Positions 36,725 through 45,920 of a stretch of 64,000 nt of DNA are shown here, piece by piece. A program made the translations under genes and the position numbers. The stretch comes from Sycon ciliatum. Its lineage: Eukaryota > Porifera > Calcarea > Leucosolenida > Sycettidae. The notes beneath the pieces were generated by a model that saw only the letters and a program-made list of their open reading frames with translations, was not told the origin of the DNA and did no database searches. The stretch lies in NCBI RefSeq assembly GCF_964019385.1, contig NC_088644.1, forward strand, positions 23,934,866 through 23,998,865. Reading direction: 5' to 3'. Numbering within the stretch: position 1 is the first letter of the stretch; each line of letters starts with the position of its first letter.

Positions 36725-36920
36725 AGTTTGGGATTTGAACTCACAACTTCATGGCCAGCAGACAGCATTCATAACCACAAGGCCAAAAAGGAAAGGATAA
36801 ATCGTGGGTTTTGATAAAAAATCGATACTGACATCCAGGGCAAATTGTAAACCATGGGAAAAGGCCGGAAACCTGGCCGAAATTCTGAATCCTTAACGGC
36901 TGGGCCAATTGTTCCGAAAC
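36725..36920 (-). mobile_element. tRNA-like SINE remnant
   Basis: On the minus strand GTGAGTTCAAATCCC is box B-like, preceded by GGCCTTGTGGTTATGAATGC, as in tRNA-derived SINE heads. No paired stems were found for a functional tRNA. Confidence 0.35.
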
Positions 36921-37060
36921 CTTCACAGAACAATTTGCCGTGTCCTAGCAAGCCATTCTATGTACTTTGTTGTCCAAATTTCCCTTATCTTCGTACTTTT
37001 TAAGACCAAAACCTGATTGCTAATCTTTTTGAAATGGACTATAGTCTCGTCATCATCATC

Positions 37061-37366
37061 CCGTAACGTTCGACATTCTTTGGTGCCGAGGGACATGGCT
37101 CGTGCACATCTTCGTGGTGCATCCCTTCCCCTCATTGGAACTTTCCGCACCCGAGCCTTCAAAGTAAGTTGGGAGGTGGTTGGATTGCGCTTCGTAGATG
37201 TGTTGGGCCAGGTGTCAGGTCGTCGAATGTCTCAATATCCTTGTCAGTTTTTGAGCCTTGCTGTCACACTATCTGACTGTATTATCGGTGGACTGTTAGT
37301 CATAAACTAGTAACTAACGTATACTAGTAGTTATAGATCCTTTTCTCTTGACTTATTATAACTACA
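37061..37366. mobile_element. inverted partial copy of the 31.64-31.95 kb element
   Basis: Reverse complement of 31640-31955 with substitutions (shared blocks GACATGGCTCGTGCACATCT and CACCCGAGCCTTCAAAG). Only one terminal repeat is retained (up to about 37366). Confidence 0.65.
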
Positions 37367-37407
37367 TGTAGTAAGAGTTAGTCCGTAGATCCACCAAGGT
37401 TCCATTG

Positions 37408-37756
37408 ACTATAGAGAGGTTCTGCTATACGTGAAACGTAGAGAAATCACGTAGAGAGCAGGTGTCTGGGTTAGAGTCTACGGCTTCGCGTGTTTTGGCT
37501 CCAGATTTCTACGCGGAGATGAGGTTCTCTACGTTGTGGCACACGCAGAGAAAATGCGTACGGATTTGCTGGGTATCGATCAGAAAACTGCCAAATATGG
37601 AAGGGGAAATTCCCAGTACACATTCCACGTGACTTCTCTAGGTGAAACGTAGAGCTAGAGCAGAACAGGATTTCTTTACGTTACGGGAACGCGAAGAAAG
37701 TTCGCGTGATTCTTTGCTTCGCGTTCCCAATACGTAGAGCAGAACCTCCCTATTGT
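37408..37756. mobile_element. MITE with GAGGTTCTGCT ends
   Basis: AGAGGTTCTGCTATACGTG at the left mirrors ACGTAGAGCAGAACCTCCC at the right. The interior repeats ACGTAGAG and TTCGCGTG motifs. Non-coding. Confidence 0.5.
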
Positions 37757-37805
37757 GTATACCCTACTAGTAGTACATGTACAATGCAGTACTAGTAGAC
37801 TGGAA

Positions 37806-38295
37806 TAGGCCTTGACAGATTATGCTAATATTTTCGTGAAAATATGCTTTTCGCATTGCTGAAAAAATTGCAGAATTATGCTATTTTTATGCTAAAAGTT
37901 ATCTTATTATGCCGCATTATGCTCACATATGCTGCTAATGTACAATGTAATGTAGAATGGTTCTGTGCAAAATAACAGGGGAATTTTTTGTAGAGGGCGT
38001 TGTACTGTAGTAGCAAAAGTTCAACGGGCTCCACGCACCGTCCGATTTAGCTACGACCATCACTGATTGTAGTGGACTGGACATGTTATCAAGGGAGTCG
38101 TAAACCTACAACTTTCTGGTGCATCTACTTGTACTTATACTTGTAGAACATGTACAACTGTATGGAATTTGATGCGAACAGGCGGATTATTCCAATTTTA
38201 TGCGATTCGTATGCAATTTGCCTCGAATTATGCTATTATTCGATTTTGGTAGGAATTATGCGAAAAATTATGCTAGCATAATCTGTCAAGGCCTA
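37806..38295. mobile_element. 490-bp hAT-type MITE, copy B
   Basis: Apparently identical to copy A (29660-30149), in the same orientation, with its own perfect 8-bp target duplication GACTGGAA on both sides. Different duplications show two independent insertions rather than a segmental duplication. Confidence 0.9.
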
Positions 38296-39382
38296 GACTG
38301 GAACTGGTGTCTTGTTGAAAGTTCAGGTCCAGTCTAGTCCGCAGTCGATCTACCATGTCCTTGAACCATGATCTTGATGATCAAATTGCATGCTGTATAG
38401 AATACTAGTCTGGATCGAAGCCGAGGTCTGACCTGCATGCCAGCGTGGCTCGGCAAACAGATTATGCCGAGGATAATTAGAATAGAAAACGTCCATGCTT
38501 GGCGACACTATTCGTTATTCGCCCTGATACGAGCAACAACCGTCACGTCGTTTTTCTTGAGCCACACTCCGGTTGCCATGGTTATCTTTGCAACCATCAT
38601 TTCTACTCCGTATTTACCTTCACCGAGTCTTGGGTAGCGTCGAATAGTGCGACTTATTTCTCGACACAGCTGGCTTCTATAGACTCAGCTATCGTCTATA
38701 GTCGCAGGTATCTTCCATAGAAAACATCACACAGGTCTTCATCAGACGGAGCATTAGAATAGGCATGCAACTGCTGAACATTTGGTCCAGTAATAATGAA
38801 GCCTTTAGTCTATACATGTACATGTAGCTGTAATACTAATACAATGTAGAAGTGCAGAACTACATGTACAGTGTACATGTACATGTACATGTACATGCAG
38901 TGGTAAAGTATCGCTGGCCTAAAGCGAAAAAGTTGTCATTGTAGTGAGAATCGCCGCCATGAGGCAGGAATAGAATAGACACCTTCACTACAGTACTACT
39001 ATCGTTACCAAAAATATCTGGCCGGATATTTTTTGGTAAGGATAGTAGTACACTCTGACATGACAATCTTCCTTCTCATTGCTTTGCTGCGATTTAGCAC
39101 TTCCTGCACGTGACATAATGCCATTCTGTGCACTGTGCACCGGCGGATTATGCCGGCATAATTATTGGCATAATTTAGAGGTTGAAAATTTGGAGCATAA
39201 TGAGTTGATCAACAATATTTTACTATTGTCTTGATTGATTGTTGCTAGGAGACAATTAAAAATTAATGGTCAACAAAAACACAATTTGCCAAGATGAAGG
39301 ATGTTAACACAAATGAAGAGAATAATTGTACGAAGAAAAAAAATTTCAAATGGTGAACGGTACTATTCGGCCAATAAAATAT

Positions 39383-39575
39383 AAAGAACTCTTCCTCTCC
39401 TCTCCTCCATGCGCTCTCACAGCCGACTCACTGCTACCCTCAGTAGCCATTACACACACCAACCAAGGAAGGGTTGCAGGTAGATACTGAAATTCCGAAT
39501 GTGTGTAATGGCTACTGAGGGTAGCAGTGAGTCGGCTGTGAGAGCGCATGGAGGAGAGGAGAGGAAGAGTTCTTT
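39383..39575. repeat. perfect hairpin, 76-bp arms
   Basis: 39383-39458 and 39500-39575 are exact reverse complements (arm start AAAGAACTCTTCCTCTCC) with a 41-nt loop. Probably a foldback MITE. An A/G-rich run follows at 39578-39615. Confidence 0.9.
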
Positions 39576-39769
39576 ACAAGAAAAAAAAGAAAAAAAGAAA
39601 AAGAAAGAAAAAGAACTTCAATAAGCCAACCTCTACAATCAGCACTACGGAAGAAAACCAGGCGGAATGCCCAAAACCAACATGGAACGAATCCAATCAT
39701 AATACAACGAACAAGAACAATACAAAATCCAGACCTCTGAATGTGATGTAAAACTGCCATTGTCTCTCA

Positions 39770-40560
39770 GCCACTCACAGGCGGCCCTCAGCCACCGCCA
39801 ACTCCCGCAGTGCGTTGACTGGTCGGTGGTACGATGATCTAGCTCCGCGAATGCTGACCGTAACAGTGCAAAGGCGAGGCGACAGCGTACATATGTCGTC
39901 ATCTCCGCATACTTCTTTTTCTCTCCCCTGGAAAGCAGACCACACAAACGCTTGATGAAACGCGAGCACTCTGGTGCACAACAACCGGCCGTGGTGAAAA
40001 TGAGAGGAGTGAATATACCACGATCCACATTGATTATGCGTTCAGCATACTCGGATTTCTTTCTGCGCTCGTGCTCTGCCAAAAGCTTCTCCAGTGGCTT
40101 CGCAGCATAGGAAGGCGCATCAGAGTGAAATACTCGAACGTCCATGTAGGCGTTCTGGGCCCGGGTCCACAGCCCCCTCGCGCGAATGTCTGCCCGGGCA
40201 TCATCCGCTGTATTCGTAGACGCCGCGACAAACACCTTACCAATACCAGAGAGTGGCGCGAGCACTGGCTCCACAGCAACACCCACGCACACTTCAGCCA
40301 GGATCAGCCAGGATGTCTCGCACTTCGTTATGCCGTAGTGTCGGGAATCCTCCAGTCGGGCAGCTCATGGCATGGGCTGCACGAAATGGACGGCAACGCA
40401 TCACGGAAATCTCCTTTCGAGAGGTGGTACCCATGGTCCCGCAGTGGCAGTGGGTTGAGCCAGCTGGACACCCCTCGGGACGCCAGGTGCCCAAGTCGAC
40501 GAGCCCCATCGAGCGATGCAGCCTGCTCCACCAGCTTGAAGTCATTTTCACTTGCTGCAG
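39770..40560 (-). pseudogene. frameshifted retroelement ORF fragment (region C-terminal to reverse transcriptase)
   Basis: Minus strand. CPTGGFPTLRHNEVRDILA (ending near 40315) should continue into LAEVCVGVAVEPVLAPLSG, but a 10-bp duplication (CAGCCAGGAT at 40295-40304 and 40305-40314) shifts the frame. The downstream part, ADDARADIRARGLWTRAQNA, then DVRVFHSDAPSY, IFTPLIFTTAG, and RCRLAFALLRSA, matches my memory of a conserved region C-terminal to the RT in retroelement polyproteins of cnidarians, sponges and fish. No RT palm motif is in this window, so it is a 5'-truncated dead copy. Confidence 0.6.
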
Positions 40561-40960
40561 CTCGCTGCTTGCCCATAATGAGCATAATGAGCATCATGAG
40601 GCATCCTTTTGGATGTAGGAGCATAACTACATGGTTGTACCACAATTCCAGTATGTAAGCTACACAATTGTGTACAATGCAACTGATCAGTGCTGGTGGT
40701 CCCCATGGTAAAGGGTTCGGAGTAGCCCTTTTCCAAAGATGCTGGCCACTTTTTTTCGCAACTTTCCGTTGTTTTGCAAGAAATCGCAACTTTCTTCATT
40801 TTCACGAACTACTTCGCAACTTTTCCGAAAAGGTGTGCAGAGAAACGCGCTGGATCGAGACCATCGACTGTGCAAGCTATGGTTGTTGTTCTAATACACA
40901 GAGCCTGCAATATGCTTTGGTTCTGCAAAAGTGCTCAAAGCCTGATTCAGGCAGAGCGGC

Positions 40961-41072
40961 GTACACAAAGGCACACAATGAAAACCTTGGTTGGTGATGA
41001 TTGGTTCAGCCATGAAACTCTGAGTCACAACGGAATTAATTTGCAAGGTTTTCATTGTGTGCCTTTGTGTAC
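40961..41072. repeat. hairpin with 28-bp arms
   Basis: GTACACAAAGGCACACAATG (from 40961) is mirrored at 41045-41072. Likely foldback MITE. Confidence 0.8.
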
Positions 41073-42056
41073 TGTTCTAATATAAATTTTAAAAAAATGA
41101 GGTATAGTTGATGTTCGGTCATGGTGGAAGGAGAGGTGGAGCTACGGGAGAGATGAGCTGATTTGTCGCAGAGCGAGGGTGACATCGGTTGGACGAGTAT
41201 GACGATTACGAAGACAGTTGAACATGATCATTTTCAAAGGTGACTCAAACTAATTTGGCAATGAAAAAATCGTTTTACAAAAGAAATCAACTAATGAATA
41301 GAACTTAGAAGGAGTCATGTTTTCTCTTTCCATGTTGATCTCTAGCATGCATGGTCATCTTGGTATGGGGATATTCATGTATTTTGTTGTACTAATGGCC
41401 ACTTGCAAGTTATAATTTTCATATTCTCTTTCATGTTATTGGGTTCTATGCCCGTTTGAATTTGCGAATCAAAATAAATACAAACAAACAAGTACGAAAA
41501 GGCACAATTTTCCGAACTTTGAGGCTCCATAAGTACAACAAAGTGAGTATGTATCCCTGCGGGCCAAAGCATAATAATGGATTTCGCGAGCATAATGCGA
41601 GAATCCATGAAAGCATAATTCCATGATTTCGCGAGCATAATCCGCCGGAGCCTAACCAGTGTACATGTCATCGTCATGTATCGCGTTTGTTTGTCACCGT
41701 GGTCACCAACATCTTCTACACGACTGTCCTCACCCAGGTCATCATGTGCCAAATCGCACCCACTCTCGGTTAATTTGATGTTTATCTACATGTACATGTA
41801 CATGTACCCAATGCTGTAGACAGCAAGCTGTTTCGGCCATACATGTACATGTATATTGTATACTATACCTTCCAATCGCTTATTTATACTTTACATGTAC
41901 ATGTACTTCCAATACCTTTCTTTCTATTCTAAGGCATAGCAATGCCACAATGATACAGTTTGTATTGCACCCAGGTGACCAATGCCTAAATGATAGACTA
42001 CTGCATAATTATGTTGTTAGTTTGACAGTACCGGTATTGGGTTTATTATAATACCA

Positions 42057-42102
42057 GACTACTAAGACTTACATGTACATGTACATGTACGTCTTAGTAG
42101 TC
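42057..42102. repeat. palindrome containing TACATGTACATGTAC
   Basis: GACTACTAAGACTTACATGT is mirrored by ACGTCTTAGTAGTC around a TACATG core. Confidence 0.8.
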
Positions 42103-42765
42103 GCGAATACTTTCAGTATGGTATCATGGTGATCTGTCGTCGTACTCCTTATAAAGTTATATCTAGCAGAGCTACACTCGGCAGCACGTAGACCGGTCAA
42201 CATCCTCCCCAGGCCCAGACTTCGAAGCTCATGCTTCTGGGTTTTTTTTCAGGTTCACAACAACGCTCCTATACTGTCACCTTGTTCACCTTGTACCACA
42301 CTGAACATTATGGAAATAATAATTATTATTACTTACACTAGGATATTGTTTTGCCACATCACAGTTTTCAACGCCTGAACGTTTTCTGTGAATTTCACAC
42401 CTGATCTTCTTAGCTTCCTTCATGTCACCTATTACCGACTTGTGACGAATTCCACCAAGACCGCAAGAGTACAGTCAAAATGCGTGTGCTCTTGATTCCA
42501 CTGATGATAGTCACAAGAAAACGCTTTGGAATTAAATATTAATTGGCTACGTTGCTCTGTGTCCGTAGGAATAGGTGCGCACCTACAGTACAAATTCCTT
42601 TGAATGGCTGTTGTCGTTTGGAAAAGCTCAGTAACCACGGACGACCTCGAGGGAGTGGCCTTGGACTGAGTTGGAGTCTCCTCCGGGACTGGACAAGCTT
42701 CAACGCAGTCCCACAGTGTACACCTACCCATCGCACATACCATGTACATTGCAGGAGATCAGAAA

Positions 42766-42791
42766 GTTTTTTTTTTTTTTTTTTTTTTTTT
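42766..42791. repeat. poly(T) tract
   Basis: About 25 T, separating a lone copy of the adjacent 26-bp repeat (42742-42764) from the main array. Confidence 0.9.
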
Positions 42792-42814
42792 ACGGGGTAA
42801 CGGGGTATCAGACA

Positions 42815-42927
42815 GTACGTACATTGCAGGAGATCAGACAGTACGTACATTGCAGGAGATCAGACAGTACGTACATTGCAGGAGATCAGACAGTACGTAC
42901 ATTGCAGGAGATCAGACAGTACGTACA
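42815..42927. repeat. 26-bp minisatellite, four full copies plus a partial
   Basis: The unit starting GTACGTACATTGCAGGAGAT begins at 42815, 42841, 42867 and 42893; a partial fifth begins at 42919. Copies appear identical. Confidence 0.93.
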
Positions 42928-42989
42928 TGACCAAGAGTACATGTACATGGTTTATGTACTCTTGACATGACTGATTGTATTCTAATCCA

Positions 42990-44220
42990 GACAACGTATG
43001 GCAGCTGGGGTTGTCGTTACTATCTTCAATGTTTTCAATGCTACTGTACTACTACTGACACACTGTAGACTGAAAAGAATGACAGTGCTTGCATTGGCCA
43101 CTAATAGTGATAATTGTAGTGCACGTGCTCGATTCCTTGATTGATGTTTTAGCGGATCTCTACGTACATGGACATGTACAATCGTATAGCAGTCACCCCT
43201 TGCAGCTTGGTTGTACGATGCTGGGAGCAATTGGACTAATGGCGGCGATACAATACAGAACACTCTGCCCTTGGCCTGCTGCACACAGGCCAAAACTGGT
43301 CCCTCAAGGTAGAACCCTTTGTGGTCAATCATGTTCCTTTACTAAACCAGGCTCATGACCATGGCATTGTCACAGTAAAAGCGTACTGCACACGCTCGAG
43401 CTCCCCAGCTGATTGTACTGCAGAAAAGTTTGAATAATGGGTAGATCTACATCACGTATTAAAACATGTACTAGTAGTACTTATACAGTGCCAGTGGAGT
43501 TGCAGTTCGATGCTTTCCTTCGTATCCATGGTTGATCTTTGTGGTGGACTGCCAGTTCCTCACGCCAGTCTTCACACGCCTACATTGTACACTCTTGATG
43601 ATCGTATACAGCTACATAATTGTAGGAAATCGCGGCAGATCGACATTGCTGTTCAATGACAGGATCTGCATTGTACATGAACAGTATGCTACATGATTGC
43701 GTTCACATGATTGTATATTTACCGGGTATCTATTAAAGGATTCTCCAAAGGCTGTTCGCCTGTCGATACGAGTTCCTGTTAAGAAAAATAATAACATCAT
43801 CGATTCATAAGGCAATGCCAGTACTAATCTGAATCATGTTGTCACGTCCACTGTTACATGTGTCTATTTGGGGAGGGTGGTGCCAAGTCTCTGCTGGAGA
43901 TCGCTATGATCGATGTGGTCGCTACAATTGCCGTGGCGTAACAGATTAGATAAAGTGACCTTACTAAAAGCTCCGTTGAAAACATAGTACACTGTATCTT
44001 CACCTGACTTCAGAATACAAGCACTTCTGGCCAGCCTAGGGCTAGGGTTGCCCGCGCCTCGTCACCTTGTGCGTGCTAATTATGTGTGATGGGCCGTATC
44101 GAGTTTAGCAAAGCTTAGGAAATGTCAATGCCAAAACCGCTTAGCCAGCATTTCGGACATAGTGCACGACTTCACTGCCACAGCTGTACGCTTGCAGAGC
44201 TGGCCCTATTCTGTATTCAT
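42990..44220. other. gene-free stretch
   Basis: No ORF with a recognisable domain and no clear transposon ends. Some TACATG palindromic fragments occur. Confidence 0.45.
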
Positions 44221-44222
44221 GG

Positions 44223-44456
44223 TTAGAGCCGAGCTGTTGCATGACAATACGCTCTGTTGACCTTCTCTGTAGTAAGTGTTATAGAAATACTTAGAAAAAG
44301 TGGAGTAAGAAAGTACAGGAAGACAATGCACATCACAGCGATACTGCAATGTACCATCATCATTATACGACTAAACTGCTCGGAGTCCCGATGTTGGTGG
44401 TTGCCTGAGAAGCCGTTCAAACGACGTCTACGTCTAGCTGTGGTGATCACCAGCAT
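44223..44456 (-). CDS. hypothetical 77-aa protein with one predicted TM helix
   Basis: Opens with ATG and MLVITTARRRRRLNGFSGN, a basic N-terminus, then a strongly hydrophobic run from IMMMVHCSIAVMCIVFLYFL to about residue 62, and a stop. The charge pattern fits a small single-pass membrane protein with the basic side in the cytosol. There is no homologue I recognise and no supporting splice or promoter evidence. It may be a chance ORF or part of a spliced gene. Confidence 0.2.
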   Translation of the reverse strand: MLVITTARRRRRLNGFSGNHQHRDSEQFSRIMMMVHCSIAVMCIVFLYFLTPLFLSISITLTTEKVNRAYCHATARL

Positions 44457-45022
44457 GAAGGCTGATCGAGGTCGGCCGCATAGGCTTTAGCAGTGCTGTA
44501 ACTGCTGATGCTGGGCGAGCTGTACAGAACAAGGCAACCAGGCCGGCAAATGGGCTTGTCGCTCGGGAGCCGAGGTCTTTCTGAACGGAGGTGAAGGCGC
44601 GTGGTGAGCGGTGTCAGAGCAACTCGCCAGACCTCTGCGCGCGCGCATTGTGTGTGTGTGTGTGTGTCCTCACCTTTCGCAGCTTTGCGAGGTACAGAGT
44701 ACAACGTCGTGCCATTGACCTCTACAAGCGGCAAAGAGCTGCTAGCTGCAACCTTCCAACTAACGTTTTCCCCGCTGTAACCTAAAGATCCGTGCACAGT
44801 AGCTGTGCGCAATTGTAGTACATAGAATAGCTGTCGTGTAGCTAACTGGTGTACTGGTAAGCTGCTGATCCTGTGAAGTACCGGTAGTACTGATAGAGTA
44901 GAGGGATAGTGAAACCACATCTCCAGCATTCTAACAAGTGCTGTGCAGTCATTCTGATTAGCCAGGATCGTACAACTGCAAAGCTTAGAGCTAGACAAGG
45001 ACTCCTTGACTGGAGAAAGCAC
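44447..45022 (-). CDS. hypothetical ORF, possible exon of a divergent gene
   Basis: A 191-codon open frame. The stretch GYSGENVSWKVAASSSLPLV to YSVPRKAAKG (about 44680-44790) looks protein-like and is bounded by a plausible acceptor (TTACAG) and donor (AAAG then GTGAGG). The rest is interrupted in character by a CA repeat. It would be divergent from the GRIP-like gene. Unrecognised and weakly supported. Confidence 0.2.
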   Translation of the reverse strand: MLSPVKESLSSSKLCSCTILANQNDCTALVRMLEMWFHYPSTLSVLPVLHRISSLPVHQLATRQLFYVLQLRTATVHGSLGYSGENVSWKVAASSSLPLVEVNGTTLYSVPRKAAKGEDTHTHTQCARAEVWRVALTPLTTRLHLRSERPRLPSDKPICRPGCLVLYSSPSISSYSTAKAYAADLDQPSCW

Positions 45023-45850
45023 AGCTAACGCTAACGTGTGGATTTAATGTATGTGTGTTGCGTTTCTCCGTCTTCATCCCGCTTGTAAAGCTACTACTGA
45101 GGATTTCAAGTAATTTCTACGAGCTAGAATTGACCAAAGTCCGTGTAGATCGTGTGTTACATGAAGCTCCGGCTGGGTCACACAATCTCGAGCGGTTGGT
45201 CACACATACTCCGTGACAAGGGATGGGGCTGTGCATAATCTACAGGATTGAAAACTCAGCACACGCGTTTGTTGCCTTGTGAGGCGACGGTGATAAGGAA
45301 AAGCGGTCGGGATGTGCGTATTGGACGAGGGCCAACTACTTGTTAGCCCGTGAGCGATCCTGCGCTGGTTAGCTATCAGCTGATTCCTTGCTGTCCCTGC
45401 TCAGCCATCCTGCAGGACGCGTCGACGCTGCTACCCACCAGGGTTTCTTCTCAACCTCACTCTCCACGCGTGTCTCACAGAATGTGACAACCTACACGGA
45501 AACAGGGAACTAACGTTCAGCAGCAGACTATAGAAGCTAGGGCCAGGGCAGCTGGGACCCCGACTGCCACGTAGATTCTACGTGCTAACGAGGAATCGGA
45601 CCAGAGGCAGAGAGAAGAGAAAGAGGACGACCACAGGTTGGGAGCAAAGCGTGATCCGAACTCAGAGGCAGAGGCAGATCACGGTACGTGTAAGTTCGTT
45701 CGTTCTTGGTCCAGATTAGTATTGTGGGCGTGCTGCTGGCCAATCGGTCATCGGTCATCGTTCACGCTTGAGCACAGGCACTTTCGGTCGCTACACAACT
45801 GAACTGACGGCTTGCCGTTAGTGTTTCTCGTGCTGCGCTGCAAAGCGAGA

Positions 45851-45920
45851 ATGAAGTGGCTAAGGCCGACCTGTTTACGTCCGCAGCTACCACCTGGAGA
45901 GCGCAAAGACTTCTATGAAG
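45851..45920 (+). CDS. GRIP-like alternative first coding exon (Cys-containing N-terminus)
   Basis: ATG at 45851 opens MKWLRPTCLRPQLPPGERKD then FYE, ending in phase 1 at donor GTATGT (45921). It cannot be spliced in frame to the exon at 50085, but joins the exon at 52746 in phase 1. It is therefore a candidate alternative start from an upstream promoter. The pattern Met-x-Trp, a Cys about eight residues in, then Leu-Pro and Glu recalls the palmitoylated N-terminus of vertebrate GRIP1b/GRIP2b (pABP-L). No transcript evidence. Confidence 0.5.

Larger units (their letters stand above)
39138..41650. mobile_element. possible larger element bounded by CCGGCGGATTATGC ends
   Basis: CCGGCGGATTATGCC near 39138 and GCATAATCCGCCGG near 41634-41650 are inverted repeats related to the MITE at 28798. 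The segment between holds a hairpin, a retroelement fragment and another hairpin. No target duplication was found, so the two ends may belong to separate elements. Confidence 0.3.
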
